DNA of 64,000 bases, taken from Bacteroidota bacterium. Its GTDB lineage: Bacteria; Bacteroidota; Bacteroidia; Chitinophagales; Chitinophagaceae. Shown one piece after another: positions 7,696 through 16,373 of the stretch. The DNA lies in contig CANHGW010000003.1 of NCBI GenBank assembly GCA_947460175.1, positions 1 through 64,000 on the forward strand, in the 5' to 3' direction. Every line of letters begins with the position of its first letter. The stretch's first letter is position 1. Under the pieces are notes generated by a model. That model did not search any database. It had not been told where the DNA came from and was given only the letters and a program-made list of their open reading frames with translations. The position numbers and the translations under genes were made by a program.

Positions 7696-8116
7696 AAAAC
7701 TAATACTTGACAATGCTGCACTCGAAGAAGAATTCTTTGAAGATGTAAAATTGACAGGAATAGTATGCCCTCTCGAATCGTATCATTTCATTTGGAAAAT
7801 AAATCAAGCTTTCAATTTCAACTTTGAACGAAATCATGGCTATGAGGTGCATGTAGGAGATTTATTTTTTCCAGTTTATTCCTATATAGAAGAAGAAAAA
7901 AACATAGAACATTATATCTATTCAAACAGAAATAAAACGCATTTTTTACTTCCTGATATGAAAAATATTGACTTTGTATGGCTGATAAAAGGCATTCAGT
8001 ATCAAACACCATATATTGATCTTATTAATGAAACATTGAAAAAATTGGCTGGCATTGTTTACATATTTGATATTAATTCGGATAAGTTGCAACAGCGACA
8101 ACATTTAATTCTATAA
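7673..8116 (+). CDS. IPExxxVDY family protein
   Basis: A 147-residue protein of the Bacteroidota IPExxxVDY family, function unknown. The naming motif appears as LPDMKNIDF at about residues 93-101, each position a conservative change. The start is placed at ATG 7673, 23 nt inside the upstream gene and in another frame; a longer frame begins at 7652 but has no support. It is the last gene of the trmB-led operon. The family is often near cell-envelope or metabolic genes, which gives no clear function. Confidence 0.75.
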   Translation: MALKPISKKLILDNAALEEEFFEDVKLTGIVCPLESYHFIWKINQAFNFNFERNHGYEVHVGDLFFPVYSYIEEEKNIEHYIYSNRNKTHFLLPDMKNIDFVWLIKGIQYQTPYIDLINETLKKLAGIVYIFDINSDKLQQRQHLIL

Positions 8117-8174
8117 TTTGTTTTTAGAATTTGGAAAAAACACTTACTTTTAGTGCAAAATTAAACAATTGAAT

Positions 8175-8489
8175 ATGTTTCGTATATTGATGGTATTATC
8201 AGTCATGACTATAATTGGATTTACATCCTGTACAAAAACCGTATCAAAAAAGGCTTGTTTTACATTTTCAAAAAATGTAGTCAAGGTAAATGATACCATT
8301 TTTCTATTCAATTGTTCTGAGGGATATAAAATAAGCCGATGGACTATGCCAAATGGCGCAACAGATACATTACGCAATAGCTATTATAAAGCACAAGCGA
8401 CTGGCGTATTTGAAGTTCGATTGACAGTAGGTGATTATCTATTTACAGATACAGTCAATTCAAAACAAACCTTTACTGTAGAACCATAG
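8175..8489 (+). CDS. Small lipoprotein with PKD-like domain
   Basis: A 104-residue predicted lipoprotein with a hydrophobic signal ending at lipobox cysteine C19 (GFTSC). The mature part resembles a single PKD/Ig-like beta-sandwich: VKVNDTIFLFNCSEGYKISRW near the middle and a GVFEVRLTVGD strand near the end. This is the usual PKD order, in which a polar aromatic strand is followed by a G-x-Y/F-x-V strand. No catalytic domain is attached. It lies 21 nt before an S41 protease gene on the same strand and may be co-transcribed with it. Confidence 0.65.
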   Translation: MFRILMVLSVMTIIGFTSCTKTVSKKACFTFSKNVVKVNDTIFLFNCSEGYKISRWTMPNGATDTLRNSYYKAQATGVFEVRLTVGDYLFTDTVNSKQTFTVEP

Positions 8490-8510
8490 AGACTTAGTAC
8501 ACCGAATTAT

Positions 8511-10118
8511 TTGGTTTTGGACTTACAAAACAAACAACAATTCAATACCCCTATCCTATTTTCAATTGTATTGATTTTGGGAATGTTCATTGGTTATAAA
8601 TTGTCCGATTCTATTAATAAACAACGTCGTAGATCTACTCAAAGTGAACGTAATCTCAACGACCTCATTCAACTGATTACAGATAAATATGTAGACAGCT
8701 TAGATGCAAATCATCTATACAAAGATGGTGTAAATGGCATTCTTTCAAACCTTGATCCACATACTGTTTATATCCCACAAGAAGAACTCGCACGCGTGAA
8801 TGAAGAATTGGAAGGAAGTTTCTATGGAATTGGAGTAGAATTTTTTATACTGAAAGATACACTTCACATATCCTCTATTATGCAAGGTGGTCCAAGTGAA
8901 AAAACACGATTACGACCTGGAGACAAGGTCATCAAAATAGATAATCAACTAATTGCCGGAAAAAAAATTGAAGATGATAGCATTATTTCACTCATACGAG
9001 GTCCACTCAATACAGATGTGAAGTTAACAATCATTCATCCAGATAAACAAATAGATTCATTAAATATCAATCGAAGTGTAATCCCAATAAAAAGCGTAAC
9101 TTCTTCATTTAAAATAAATAAAGAAACAGGCTATATACTCATTCGTATGTTTAGTGAAAACACATATGAAGAATTTAAAACAGCATTGACCAATTTAAAA
9201 AATGAAGGGATTAAAAACCTGATTATTGATGTAAGAGATAACCCTGGTGGATACATGGATGCAGTTGCTAATATAGCAGATGAATTAATTGGTGGAGAAC
9301 ATACATTAATATCAACCAAAGGCAAAAACAGACAAGAAGAATTATCAAGTCATATTAATGGTATGTTCGAAACAGGACAAGTCGCAATATTGATAAATGA
9401 AAACTCAGCATCGGCCAGTGAAATATTAGCTGGTGTAATTCAAGATATGGATAGAGGCACTCTTATTGGGCGACGTACATATGGAAAAGGTCTTGTACAA
9501 GAGCAATTCGAATTACCCGATCATTCGGCTATTCGTATTACTGTTGCTCGATACTATTTACCAAGTGGACGATGTATTCAAAAGTCATATGAAAATGGCA
9601 AAGAAGAGTATAAAAAAGATATCTATAATCGATACACACATGGTGAACTAATACATCAAGATTCAAATCAGCATAAATCAATAAAGAAACTATTCTATAC
9701 CGCTGACAAACAAATAGTCTATAGCAATGAAGGTATCACACCCGATGTATTTGTAGCAATTGATACAACGATCAATGCTAAATTAAGATCCTTTTATGAA
9801 AATAGAATTGCATCGGATTTCGCTTCAATTTATTTCTATAAACATAACAAAGAATTTTCACAATATGCAAGTGTTGAAAATTTCGTTAGCACTTTTTCGT
9901 TTTCACCTGAAATGAACAAAGAATTAGACTTGTATTATAAAAATTATGGTCTCAATACGATTGGGTTTAATGACTCAAAATCTTTTGCAAAAATGCAACA
10001 TAGTATCAAAGCAGAATTTGGCAAATTATTATTTCATAACAATGGATACTATGCTACCTTAGTACAAGATGATGCAATGATAGAAATAGCTTTGAAGCAA
10101 TTTGCCAAGACTAACTAA
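8511..10118 (+). CDS. S41 family C-terminal processing peptidase with PDZ domain
   Basis: A 535-residue membrane-anchored carboxy-terminal processing protease. An N-terminal membrane segment (about 13-29) precedes the S41 N-terminal domain, a PDZ domain at about 105-185 (GIGVEF, GPSEKTRLRPGDKVI) and the tail-specific protease domain. The catalytic serine is probably S301 in NENSASASE and the lysine K326 in TYGKG, 25 residues apart as in E. coli Prc. About 180 residues follow the protease core, as in other Bacteroidota homologues. The start is a TTG, as the next ATG lies inside the membrane segment. Such proteases trim periplasmic or exported proteins. It ends 8 nt into the convergent gene. 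Confidence 0.92.
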   Translation: MVLDLQNKQQFNTPILFSIVLILGMFIGYKLSDSINKQRRRSTQSERNLNDLIQLITDKYVDSLDANHLYKDGVNGILSNLDPHTVYIPQEELARVNEELEGSFYGIGVEFFILKDTLHISSIMQGGPSEKTRLRPGDKVIKIDNQLIAGKKIEDDSIISLIRGPLNTDVKLTIIHPDKQIDSLNINRSVIPIKSVTSSFKINKETGYILIRMFSENTYEEFKTALTNLKNEGIKNLIIDVRDNPGGYMDAVANIADELIGGEHTLISTKGKNRQEELSSHINGMFETGQVAILINENSASASEILAGVIQDMDRGTLIGRRTYGKGLVQEQFELPDHSAIRITVARYYLPSGRCIQKSYENGKEEYKKDIYNRYTHGELIHQDSNQHKSIKKLFYTADKQIVYSNEGITPDVFVAIDTTINAKLRSFYENRIASDFASIYFYKHNKEFSQYASVENFVSTFSFSPEMNKELDLYYKNYGLNTIGFNDSKSFAKMQHSIKAEFGKLLFHNNGYYATLVQDDAMIEIALKQFAKTN

Positions 10119-10656
10119 TTTTCTCTTTCAATTTACATTGCTTTACAAATTGTTCCATTGGTTTTAATTGATCCAATAGCATATATCTACAAAGTCCATA
10201 CCCGAAATCATGCGGCGTAATTTTATTCATTTCATCTCCTGTAATATAACCATGATACGTTACTAGTTGATCATTATGATATTTAGCTCCTATATAAATA
10301 TCATGAATATGCGCTTGAAATTGATCTTCACGTATTAAAATTCGTTTATGAAAGGATTTATTGGCAGCTTTGATATCAACTTCTTGACCGCTATGAGTGA
10401 GTAATAAATCAGCTCCTTTCTTGTGATTACCAGGATGTGGTATTAGCATTTCAGGCGCTTCAAACTCGATATTTTCAAGCCGAAGAAAATCGGCTAATAT
10501 AATTTCACATAGTTTTCCAATTCGGATAAATGAAATATATTCTTCGTATGAAACACCTAATACGTTTTTACCAAAACCATGCTGATTATATGCATTGGCA
10601 AATTGTGAGGCTTGTAATAACTGCTCAGTAGTAGGTTTGAATTGCAGTATATTCAT
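10111..10656 (-). CDS. Predicted PD-(D/E)XK nuclease-fold protein, unknown role
   Basis: A 181-residue protein I do not recognise as a named family. It has the layout of a PD-(D/E)XK nuclease core: a helix with a conserved Glu (IGKLCEIILADFL, E51), a strand with D83 (KGADLLL), and the strand EVDIK giving D94-x-K96. A polar helix with Q112 follows (REDQFQ). The charged pocket looks intact, so it may be catalytic. No methyltransferase, specificity subunit or transposase lies nearby, so it is not an obvious restriction system; a DNA repair or housekeeping nuclease is equally possible. Its stop overlaps the convergent S41 gene by 8 nt. Confidence 0.6.
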   Translation of the reverse strand: MNILQFKPTTEQLLQASQFANAYNQHGFGKNVLGVSYEEYISFIRIGKLCEIILADFLRLENIEFEAPEMLIPHPGNHKKGADLLLTHSGQEVDIKAANKSFHKRILIREDQFQAHIHDIYIGAKYHNDQLVTYHGYITGDEMNKITPHDFGYGLCRYMLLDQLKPMEQFVKQCKLKEKIS

Positions 10657-10674
10657 GTGAGTTTATTTTTTAAA

Positions 10675-11220
10675 TCATTTAAGCATATTATCATACATAT
10701 AAAACAATTCGATGACTCGATTGATAATTCGATCAGAATATGATGCTCCTAAAATATTGGACTGAATGGTTCCACCACCTGAGTATTCCTCCTTAGATAG
10801 CACTCCCAATAAATGCAACTCAGCATCACGAAATGCAATCCATTTACGTTGCGACTCAATTAATATATTCTTATCCTCACCTTTCAATTTCGAAAGTAAT
10901 TTATTGTAATATTTATTTAATAAAACATCATACCCTTTGACCATTTCATCCAATGCATTATTAATACCATAGGTGCTATAATCTATCTCCATCATTTTAG
11001 AGGCTACTTGTTGTACCTTAAATGTATCAGCTATAAATTCAATAAAACTGAGGGAATAGGTATTAGTATCAAGCGTCGCTTTCAATGCACTTGATTCTAC
11101 GTCCACATCCGATTTTATTTTTTTCAATAACTCAGGCGTAACTTCTTTGGGAGAATCTGTTTGTGCGTTACTATACAAAAATGAACAACATGCAATTAAA
11201 ATTATGATTACTTTTTTCAT
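10675..11220 (-). CDS. LprI-like (DUF1311) secreted protein
   Basis: A 181-residue secreted protein with signal peptide MKKVIIILIACCSFLYSNAQ. Residues about 80-170 resemble the lysozyme-inhibitor LprI / DUF1311 domain: an all-helical region with LNKYYNKLLSKL, then SQRKWIAFRDAEL, matching the family's Q-x-x-W-x-x-x-R-D signature. Family proteins include a mycobacterial lysozyme inhibitor, but most are uncharacterised. The cysteines that often stabilise this domain are absent from the mature part. It lies 18 nt upstream of the PD-(D/E)XK-like gene on the same strand and may be co-transcribed with it. Confidence 0.7.
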   Translation of the reverse strand: MKKVIIILIACCSFLYSNAQTDSPKEVTPELLKKIKSDVDVESSALKATLDTNTYSLSFIEFIADTFKVQQVASKMMEIDYSTYGINNALDEMVKGYDVLLNKYYNKLLSKLKGEDKNILIESQRKWIAFRDAELHLLGVLSKEEYSGGGTIQSNILGASYSDRIINRVIELFYMYDNMLK

Positions 11221-11318
11221 TCGATTTGATAATTTAATGATACAATTATACTAAAAATGTAGTTAGCAATAGAAGAATTATTATCTTCACTTTCTTATAA
11301 AACACATATACAAAAGAC

Positions 11319-11326
11319 TATTTTTG
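11319..11326 (+). promoter_or_regulatory. -7 element TATTTTTG of kynU
   Basis: TAnnTTTG match, 26 nt before the ATG. Confidence 0.5.
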
Positions 11327-11352
11327 CAATTCAATTAATTCTTGATTCTACA

Positions 11353-12624
11353 ATGATAAATAATTCCTCTGCTTACAAAGCTTCTAGACAATTTGCACAA
11401 GAAATGGATGATGCCGATCAACTTTCTACATTTCGAAATCAATTTTATTTCCCACAGCATAATAAACGTGACGCCATCTATCTATGTGGGAATTCATTGG
11501 GATTACAACCAAAAGCAGCTAGAGAAATAATAGATCAAGAACTAAACGATTGGGCAGAATTTGGCGTGGAAGGTCATTTTCAAGCTAAGCGACCATGGTT
11601 TGCTTATCACACTTTTTTTACAGAATCCTTGGCCAAATTAGTAGGTGCAAATGTAAAAGAAGTGGTCGCAATGAATACGCTGACGGTTAACTTACATTTA
11701 TTAATGTTGTCTTTTTATAGACCTACTAAGCAACGTTATAAAATCATCATGGAAGCGGGAGCATTCCCTTCGGATATGTATGCCATGGAAACGCAAGCAA
11801 TTATGCATGGTTTTGATCCAGAAAAAGCAGTCATAGAAGTAGGCCCTCGAAAAGGTGAACACACCATACGAATTGAAGATATAGAAGAGACTATTGAAAA
11901 ACATAAAAAAAATCTTGCCCTTGTTGTTTTTGGTGGCGTGAATTATTATACCGGACAATTTTTTGATATAAAAAAAATCACTGAGTTAGCTCATAAAGCT
12001 GGCGCTTTGGCTGGGTTTGATTTAGCACATGCAACTGGCAATAAGGTATTGCATTTACACGAATGGAATGTTGATTTTGCATGTTGGTGTTCGTATAAAT
12101 ATTTAAATTCAGGACCAGGTGCAGTAGGTGGCATTTTCGTTCATGAGAAGCATGCCAAAGATTCAAAAACATTTAAACTCGCCGGATGGTGGGGACATGA
12201 TGAAAAAACCCGTTTCAAAATGAAGAAGGGATTTAAACCAATGAAAACTGCCGAGAGCTGGCAAATGAGCAATGCACAAGTCATGAATATGGCTGCTCAT
12301 CGTGCTTCTTTGGATTTGTTTGATAAAGTAGGTATGGATAAATTGGCTGAAAAAAGTTTACACTTAACGGCCTACACTGAATTTTTATTAAAACAATTAA
12401 GCAATCTAAAATTTGAAATCATCACACCTTCTAATCCCTTAGAACGTGGCTGTCAACTTTCTCTTCTTTTCAAAGCAAAAGGTAAGGAGGTATTTGATAA
12501 GTTGCAAAGCAAAGGTGTGATTGCCGACTGGCGCGAACCCAATGTAATACGTATTGCACCTGTACCAATGTACAATAGTTTTGTAGACGTTTATACATTG
12601 TATGAAATCATGAAGTCGGTGTAA
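11353..12624 (+). CDS. kynU: Kynureninase
   Basis: Kynureninase is a PLP enzyme that splits kynurenine to anthranilate and alanine, or 3-hydroxykynurenine to 3-hydroxyanthranilate. The 423 residues are full length. CGNSLGLQPK lies at 45-54 and the PLP phosphate/ring region NTLTVNLH at 108-115. GFDLAHATGN (221-230) carries D223 and H226, and CSYKYLNSGPG carries the Schiff-base lysine K249. The C-terminal GCQLSLLF and W-REPNVIRIAP strands are also typical. No other tryptophan-to-NAD genes (kmo, haaO, tdo, kynB) are in the window, so whether it serves NAD synthesis or tryptophan breakdown cannot be told. It is a single gene between its own promoter and a bidirectional terminator. Confidence 0.96.
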   Translation: MINNSSAYKASRQFAQEMDDADQLSTFRNQFYFPQHNKRDAIYLCGNSLGLQPKAAREIIDQELNDWAEFGVEGHFQAKRPWFAYHTFFTESLAKLVGANVKEVVAMNTLTVNLHLLMLSFYRPTKQRYKIIMEAGAFPSDMYAMETQAIMHGFDPEKAVIEVGPRKGEHTIRIEDIEETIEKHKKNLALVVFGGVNYYTGQFFDIKKITELAHKAGALAGFDLAHATGNKVLHLHEWNVDFACWCSYKYLNSGPGAVGGIFVHEKHAKDSKTFKLAGWWGHDEKTRFKMKKGFKPMKTAESWQMSNAQVMNMAAHRASLDLFDKVGMDKLAEKSLHLTAYTEFLLKQLSNLKFEIITPSNPLERGCQLSLLFKAKGKEVFDKLQSKGVIADWREPNVIRIAPVPMYNSFVDVYTLYEIMKSV

Positions 12625-12704
12625 AATTAATTTTACACTTAAGAAAACTAAAAATACTGAAAGTAATTTTATACTGAAAAGCTATACACAAAACCTATAT
12701 TCTT

Positions 12705-12755
12705 AAAAAAAAAGAAAGTTGCATGAAAAGAGATTTCATGCAACTTTCTTTTTTA
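12705..12755. terminator. Bidirectional terminator between kynU and tal
   Basis: Eighteen-bp perfect stem (12711-12728 with 12734-12751) around a five-base loop, with an A run on the left and a T run on the right. It can end transcription of both convergent genes. Confidence 0.92.
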
Positions 12756-12762
12756 AAAACTA

Positions 12763-13419
12763 TTATTGAAAGCTCTTTGCATCAGCTAAAAACTGAGCTA
12801 ATCCAAGATCCGTTAAAGGATGCTTTAATAAACCCAAAATAGAAGGCAAAGGACAAGTACATACATCGGCACCTACTTCGGCACAACGAACTATATGCAA
12901 TGAAGTACGGATTGAAGCCGCTAAAATTTCAGTTTCAAAACCTTGAATGCTGTAGATTTGAGCTATTTGCCCAATCAAATCAACCCCATCCCAATTACCA
13001 TCATCAATACGACCAATGAATGGAGATACATACGTTGCACCAGCTTTAGCAGCTAATATGGCTTGGCCAGCTGAAAATACCAATGTGCAATTGGTTTTGA
13101 TGCCATTATCTGTAAACCATTTGATAGCTTTGATACCTTCTTTAATCATAGGTACTTTTACGACTATATTTGGATTAATAGCTGCCAATTTTTTACCTTC
13201 TTCAAGCATACCTTCAAAATCAGTTGAAATCACTTCAGCACTTACGGGCTTGTCACCTACGATATCACAAATATCTTTGTAATGCTTCAAGATTGCATCT
13301 TGACCTTTGATTCCTTCTTTAGCCATCAATGATGGATTGGTAGTTACACCATCTAAAATACCAAGATCGTTGGCTTCGCGAATTTGATCTAAGTTGGCTG
13401 TGTCGATAAAAAATTTCAT
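12763..13419 (-). CDS. tal: Transaldolase, short TalC/FSA-type
   Basis: A 218-residue short-form aldolase of the TalC/fructose-6-phosphate aldolase subfamily, acting in the non-oxidative pentose phosphate pathway. [11 protein letters not shown] (3-13) and GVTTNPSL (24-31) open the barrel, and VVKVPM carries the Schiff-base lysine K88. Two positions favour transaldolase over fructose-6-phosphate aldolase: Glu in VSAEV (E62; Gln in E. coli FsaA) and Phe in [10 protein letters not shown] (Tyr in FsaA). C-terminal length and the [15 protein letters not shown] segment are normal. It is monocistronic, with its own -7 element and a shared terminator with kynU. Confidence 0.93.
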   Translation of the reverse strand: MKFFIDTANLDQIREANDLGILDGVTTNPSLMAKEGIKGQDAILKHYKDICDIVGDKPVSAEVISTDFEGMLEEGKKLAAINPNIVVKVPMIKEGIKAIKWFTDNGIKTNCTLVFSAGQAILAAKAGATYVSPFIGRIDDGNWDGVDLIGQIAQIYSIQGFETEILAASIRTSLHIVRCAEVGADVCTCPLPSILGLLKHPLTDLGLAQFLADAKSFQ

Positions 13420-13448
13420 ATGAATCGTTTATTATTTTTGTTTAAATG

Positions 13449-13456
13449 CAAAAGTA
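13449..13456 (-). promoter_or_regulatory. -7 element TACTTTTG of tal
   Basis: TAnnTTTG match on the minus strand, 29 nt before the ATG. Confidence 0.5.
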
Positions 13457-13523
13457 ATTAACGATAGTCAAAGTAGAAATGACTAAATGAAAATGTGTAT
13501 AAAAATGAAAGGGGGAAAAAAAT

Positions 13524-13616
13524 GGCAAGTTACTTATATCGCACCGCTACAACCACGTACCTTTGCTGCGTTCCCACCCTGGAGGATTAGTAGGAGCTGG
13601 TCGTATAAGACTTGCC
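13524..13616 (-). ncRNA. ffs: Signal recognition particle RNA (small bacterial type)
   Basis: On the minus strand the 93-nt segment starts GGCAAGTCTTATACG and ends with the complementary ACTTGCC, closing a long hairpin (13524-13530 with 13610-13616). The middle contains CCAGGGTGGGAACGCAGC, then AAAGGTA. This is the conserved SRP domain IV with the Ffh-binding asymmetric and symmetric loops, in the form common in Bacteroidota (GGGAACGCAGC). A TACATTTG -7 element ends about 5 nt upstream of the 5' end, which fixes the transcript start near 13616. It guides Ffh-dependent membrane targeting. Confidence 0.9.
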
Positions 13617-13620
13617 GGTG

Positions 13621-13628
13621 CAAATGTA
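13621..13628 (-). promoter_or_regulatory. -7 element TACATTTG of the SRP RNA gene
   Basis: TAnnTTTG match immediately before the RNA 5' end, the position expected for a -7 element. Confidence 0.65.
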
Positions 13629-13699
13629 AGGCAAATAGTATAAAGTAAAAAGTATTTAGATAAAAGACTCTTAGTTTTTGAATAAAAAAATCAAGATGG

Positions 13700-14800
13700 C
13701 TAAAACCATTTTTTTCTATTAAAATAAAACAACATTAAAACGGGTACAGCAATCATAAAAAAAGTGGCAATCCAAAATCCATTTTGATGATGTAAATAAG
13801 GTATACGATCAAAGTTCATTCCGAAAATACCTCCTATAACAGTTGCTGGCGCAAGCAAGGTAGTTACAATTGCAAGAAATTTCATTATTTCGTTCAACTT
13901 CAAATTCGTTTGACTCAAATACAAATCTCTTATATTGGATAATACATCGCGATAGTTTTCAGTCAACTCTATAATCTGAACCATGTGATCATAGATGTCT
14001 TTAAAATATTTTCGATTTCTTTCATTGAATGTACCATATTCGGATCGTAAAATATTACCAATTAATTCTCGTACTGGCGATGTATTTCGTTTGAAAAAAA
14101 TCAATTCTTTACGTAAATTATTGATACGATTCATCGTATACGAATCCTCTTGATTCTTTGTTATTTCTTCTTCAAGTTTTTCAATTTGTTCTCCTACTTT
14201 TTCTAATACTATAAAATAATGATCCACTATACTATCCAACATAGCATATAGAAGATAGTCAGATCCTTGTGTACGTATTTTAGAATAGGATATTCTGATT
14301 CGCTCACGAATAGGATCAAACAAATCGCGATGAGAATCGTCTTGAAAACTGATTACATAATTTTTACCTAGTACAAAACTAACTTGTTCGTTTTCAATCG
14401 TATGCTGATCTTCTTTATAATACAACATTTGTAAAACACATGTGAAATATTCATCAAATTCATCGACCTTCGGTCGTTGATGAATACTTAATATATCTTC
14501 AATAATCAATGGATGTATGTTGAGATTATCACCTATCGTTTCTACACTTAGTTTATTAAGAATATCAAGATTCAACCAATAATAATGTTCATTTTTAAAT
14601 AATGATGAAGTTACTTCTTGTGTTTTCAATGATTGCTTACAGTCAAGGTGTTCCGAATCATACTGATAAAGTGATATAATTGATTCCGTTGTATTTACCT
14701 TTTCGGAAATAATGGTTGGATTATTCTTTAATACTTTCTTAGTCTGCAAAAGCTCCAACGGATTTAGGAATTGTAAATATTTTCTTCTTGACTCTTTCAT
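13700..14800 (-). CDS. corA: CorA family Mg2+/Co2+ channel
   Basis: CorA forms a pentameric inner-membrane divalent cation channel. The 366-residue protein has a large cytoplasmic alpha/beta funnel domain (about 60-300) and two C-terminal membrane helices. The selectivity signature GMN is in GGIFGMNFD, and the C-terminus is basic (FNRKKWF). The long stalk helix (EKLEEEITKNQEDSY and on) is typical. It lies four bases after the DtxR/MntR-like regulator gene on the same strand, so regulator and transporter are probably one transcript, which suggests a metal other than, or in addition to, magnesium. Confidence 0.94.
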   Translation of the reverse strand: MKESRRKYLQFLNPLELLQTKKVLKNNPTIISEKVNTTESIISLYQYDSEHLDCKQSLKTQEVTSSLFKNEHYYWLNLDILNKLSVETIGDNLNIHPLIIEDILSIHQRPKVDEFDEYFTCVLQMLYYKEDQHTIENEQVSFVLGKNYVISFQDDSHRDLFDPIRERIRISYSKIRTQGSDYLLYAMLDSIVDHYFIVLEKVGEQIEKLEEEITKNQEDSYTMNRINNLRKELIFFKRNTSPVRELIGNILRSEYGTFNERNRKYFKDIYDHMVQIIELTENYRDVLSNIRDLYLSQTNLKLNEIMKFLAIVTTLLAPATVIGGIFGMNFDRIPYLHHQNGFWIATFFMIAVPVLMLFYFNRKKWF

Positions 14801-14804
14801 TAAA

Positions 14805-15464
14805 TTATTGAATGATTAAATTTTTTGAAAATTTTTCCGACACTGTAATTTCTTTATCATGGTTAATTAAAATCAGCATTGACTGATCAAATTCGAACCG
14901 ATTTAGCACTTTTATAGAAGTATCTAATGTGATTTTTATTTGCATCAGATATTGTAAAAATTCAGATGAAGAATCATCAACAGCTACAACTTTATAATCT
15001 TTACCGATTGTGGCTTCTGCCAATTTCATTGTAGATATAAATTTAATTTCACCTTTTACATTTGGAATTGGATCACCATGTGGATCAAACTCAGGATAAT
15101 TCAAAAAAGCTTCCAATTCTGCAATCAATTTTGGAGATTGAATATGCTCTAATTGTTCAGCAATTTCATGCACTTCGTCCCAAGTAAAATTTAATTTCTG
15201 TACTAAAAAAACCTCCCATAATCGATGTTTTCTTACTATTTGTATTGCCAATTCATTTCCTAATGCTGTCAAAGAAACTTTACCATAACGCTCATAAGAA
15301 ATTATTTGCTTGTCACGCAATTTCTTCAACATCGATGTCACTGTAGCAGGCTTTATATCGAGTGCATCTGCAATACTATTGGTGGCTGTTTCACAATGTT
15401 GATTGGTCAAACACAAATGATAAATAGACTTTAAATAATTTTCTTCTGTATAACTTAATTGCAT
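14805..15464 (-). CDS. DtxR/MntR-family metal-dependent transcriptional regulator
   Basis: A 219-residue repressor of the DtxR/MntR family. The winged helix-turn-helix covers residues about 5-65 (SIADALDIKPATVTSMLKKL as the HTH). The dimerisation/metal domain covers about 66-140 and contains VRKHRLWEVFLV, WDEVHEIAEQLEHIQSP and DPHGDPIP, the family's metal-ligand and DPHG-x-PIP signatures. A FeoA/SH3-like C-terminal domain follows to residue 219. The full three-domain form is typical of Bacteroidota members. It is flanked by an Omp28-like lipoprotein gene 3 nt upstream and corA 4 nt downstream, all on the minus strand. Manganese or iron sensing is inferred from the family. Confidence 0.9.
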   Translation of the reverse strand: MQLSYTEENYLKSIYHLCLTNQHCETATNSIADALDIKPATVTSMLKKLRDKQIISYERYGKVSLTALGNELAIQIVRKHRLWEVFLVQKLNFTWDEVHEIAEQLEHIQSPKLIAELEAFLNYPEFDPHGDPIPNVKGEIKFISTMKLAEATIGKDYKVVAVDDSSSEFLQYLMQIKITLDTSIKVLNRFEFDQSMLILINHDKEITVSEKFSKNLIIQ

Positions 15465-15467
15465 AAC

Positions 15468-16298
15468 TTAATCCCATTTCTTGGTTTCACCTAATGTTGA
15501 AATTTGACAATTAAGAACTTCATTTTCTTTATAATCAACACCAACAACATGTATTAGAGCTACTAATTTCAATTGATTCTTTATGCTGTATTTTCCTGTA
15601 ATCGAACGTGTATATTCTTTTACTACTAAGTTACCCGATTTCATTGAAATAGAGTCGCCTGTATAAGAGGTTATTACATCACGTACTACGTGGTGATGGA
15701 TATAACCTTGTGGTGCGTTGAGTTGGTTTTGTGCCACAATATTATCTTCAATTAAATACAATGTTAGTCTTGTATTTTCCAATATTGAATCGTTGTATCC
15801 TACATATACTTTTACGTTTAATTGATCATTCTCTAATTTACTTACTAATGCTAAACCACAGGTTGCAGATTGAGAAATTAATGCATTAAGATTTTGACGC
15901 CAATTGAAAATACTTATAACAGTAGAATCTATTTGAGTACCTAAAGTAGCTGGCACACGATTAATTGATGCTCTCGGAAATCCATTCACTCCACCTAAAT
16001 GAGCACTGATTGAATTAAAAAAAGGTGTAATAGCAAGCCAATCTCCTTGATGAATAGATGCTGCCAAAATTTTAAACGTATCCAAAGCAAGCATTGCCTT
16101 CAACGAATCGTCTCCCACTGGGCAGTTAGGATTCCATTCGCCTTTGAAATTTTCAATGAGCACCTTTCTTGTAAATGATGTAGGCACTTCTCCTACTGGA
16201 ATTGGTGCAGGTGTTGTATTTCCTGTATTGGTATTTTTATCTTTTTTGCAAGAAAAAAAGAAAAGAAACAAACAGCCAAACAGTATATATTTTTTCAT
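15468..16298 (-). CDS. Omp28-like lipoprotein, copy 3, degenerate CxxC motif
   Basis: A 276-residue predicted lipoprotein, signal MKKYILFGCLFLFFFSC with lipobox C17. It is the third of three tandem Omp28-type paralogues. The thioredoxin-like segment aligns as VLIENFKGEWNPNCPVG, where the other copies read EFTGEWCG-x-CP. The first cysteine is Asn here, so disulphide exchange at this site is not possible. The C-terminal part (GYIHHHVVRDVITSYTGDSI, ending in KKWD) matches the family. Its stop is only 3 nt from the metal-regulator start, so it may be co-transcribed with that regulator and corA. Copy 2's terminator separates it from copy 2. It may be a binding protein rather than a redox protein. 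Confidence 0.82.
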   Translation of the reverse strand: MKKYILFGCLFLFFFSCKKDKNTNTGNTTPAPIPVGEVPTSFTRKVLIENFKGEWNPNCPVGDDSLKAMLALDTFKILAASIHQGDWLAITPFFNSISAHLGGVNGFPRASINRVPATLGTQIDSTVISIFNWRQNLNALISQSATCGLALVSKLENDQLNVKVYVGYNDSILENTRLTLYLIEDNIVAQNQLNAPQGYIHHHVVRDVITSYTGDSISMKSGNLVVKEYTRSITGKYSIKNQLKLVALIHVVGVDYKENEVLNCQISTLGETKKWD

Positions 16299-16322
16299 TA
16301 AAATATTCTAAGAATTAAAGGT

Positions 16323-16352
16323 AAAAAAAAACGCTCATTCCTGAGCGTTTTT
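16323..16352 (-). terminator. Terminator after Omp28-like copy 2
   Basis: Eleven-bp stem AAAAACGCTCA/TGAGCGTTTTT (16326-16336 with 16342-16352) with a U-rich tail on the minus strand. Confidence 0.85.
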
Positions 16353-16373
16353 CTTTATTATCATTTATTAAAA

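Noticed and set aside
10111-10656. Restriction-modification system
   Set aside because: No methyltransferase or specificity gene lies within several kilobases, so only an orphan nuclease-like fold can be claimed.
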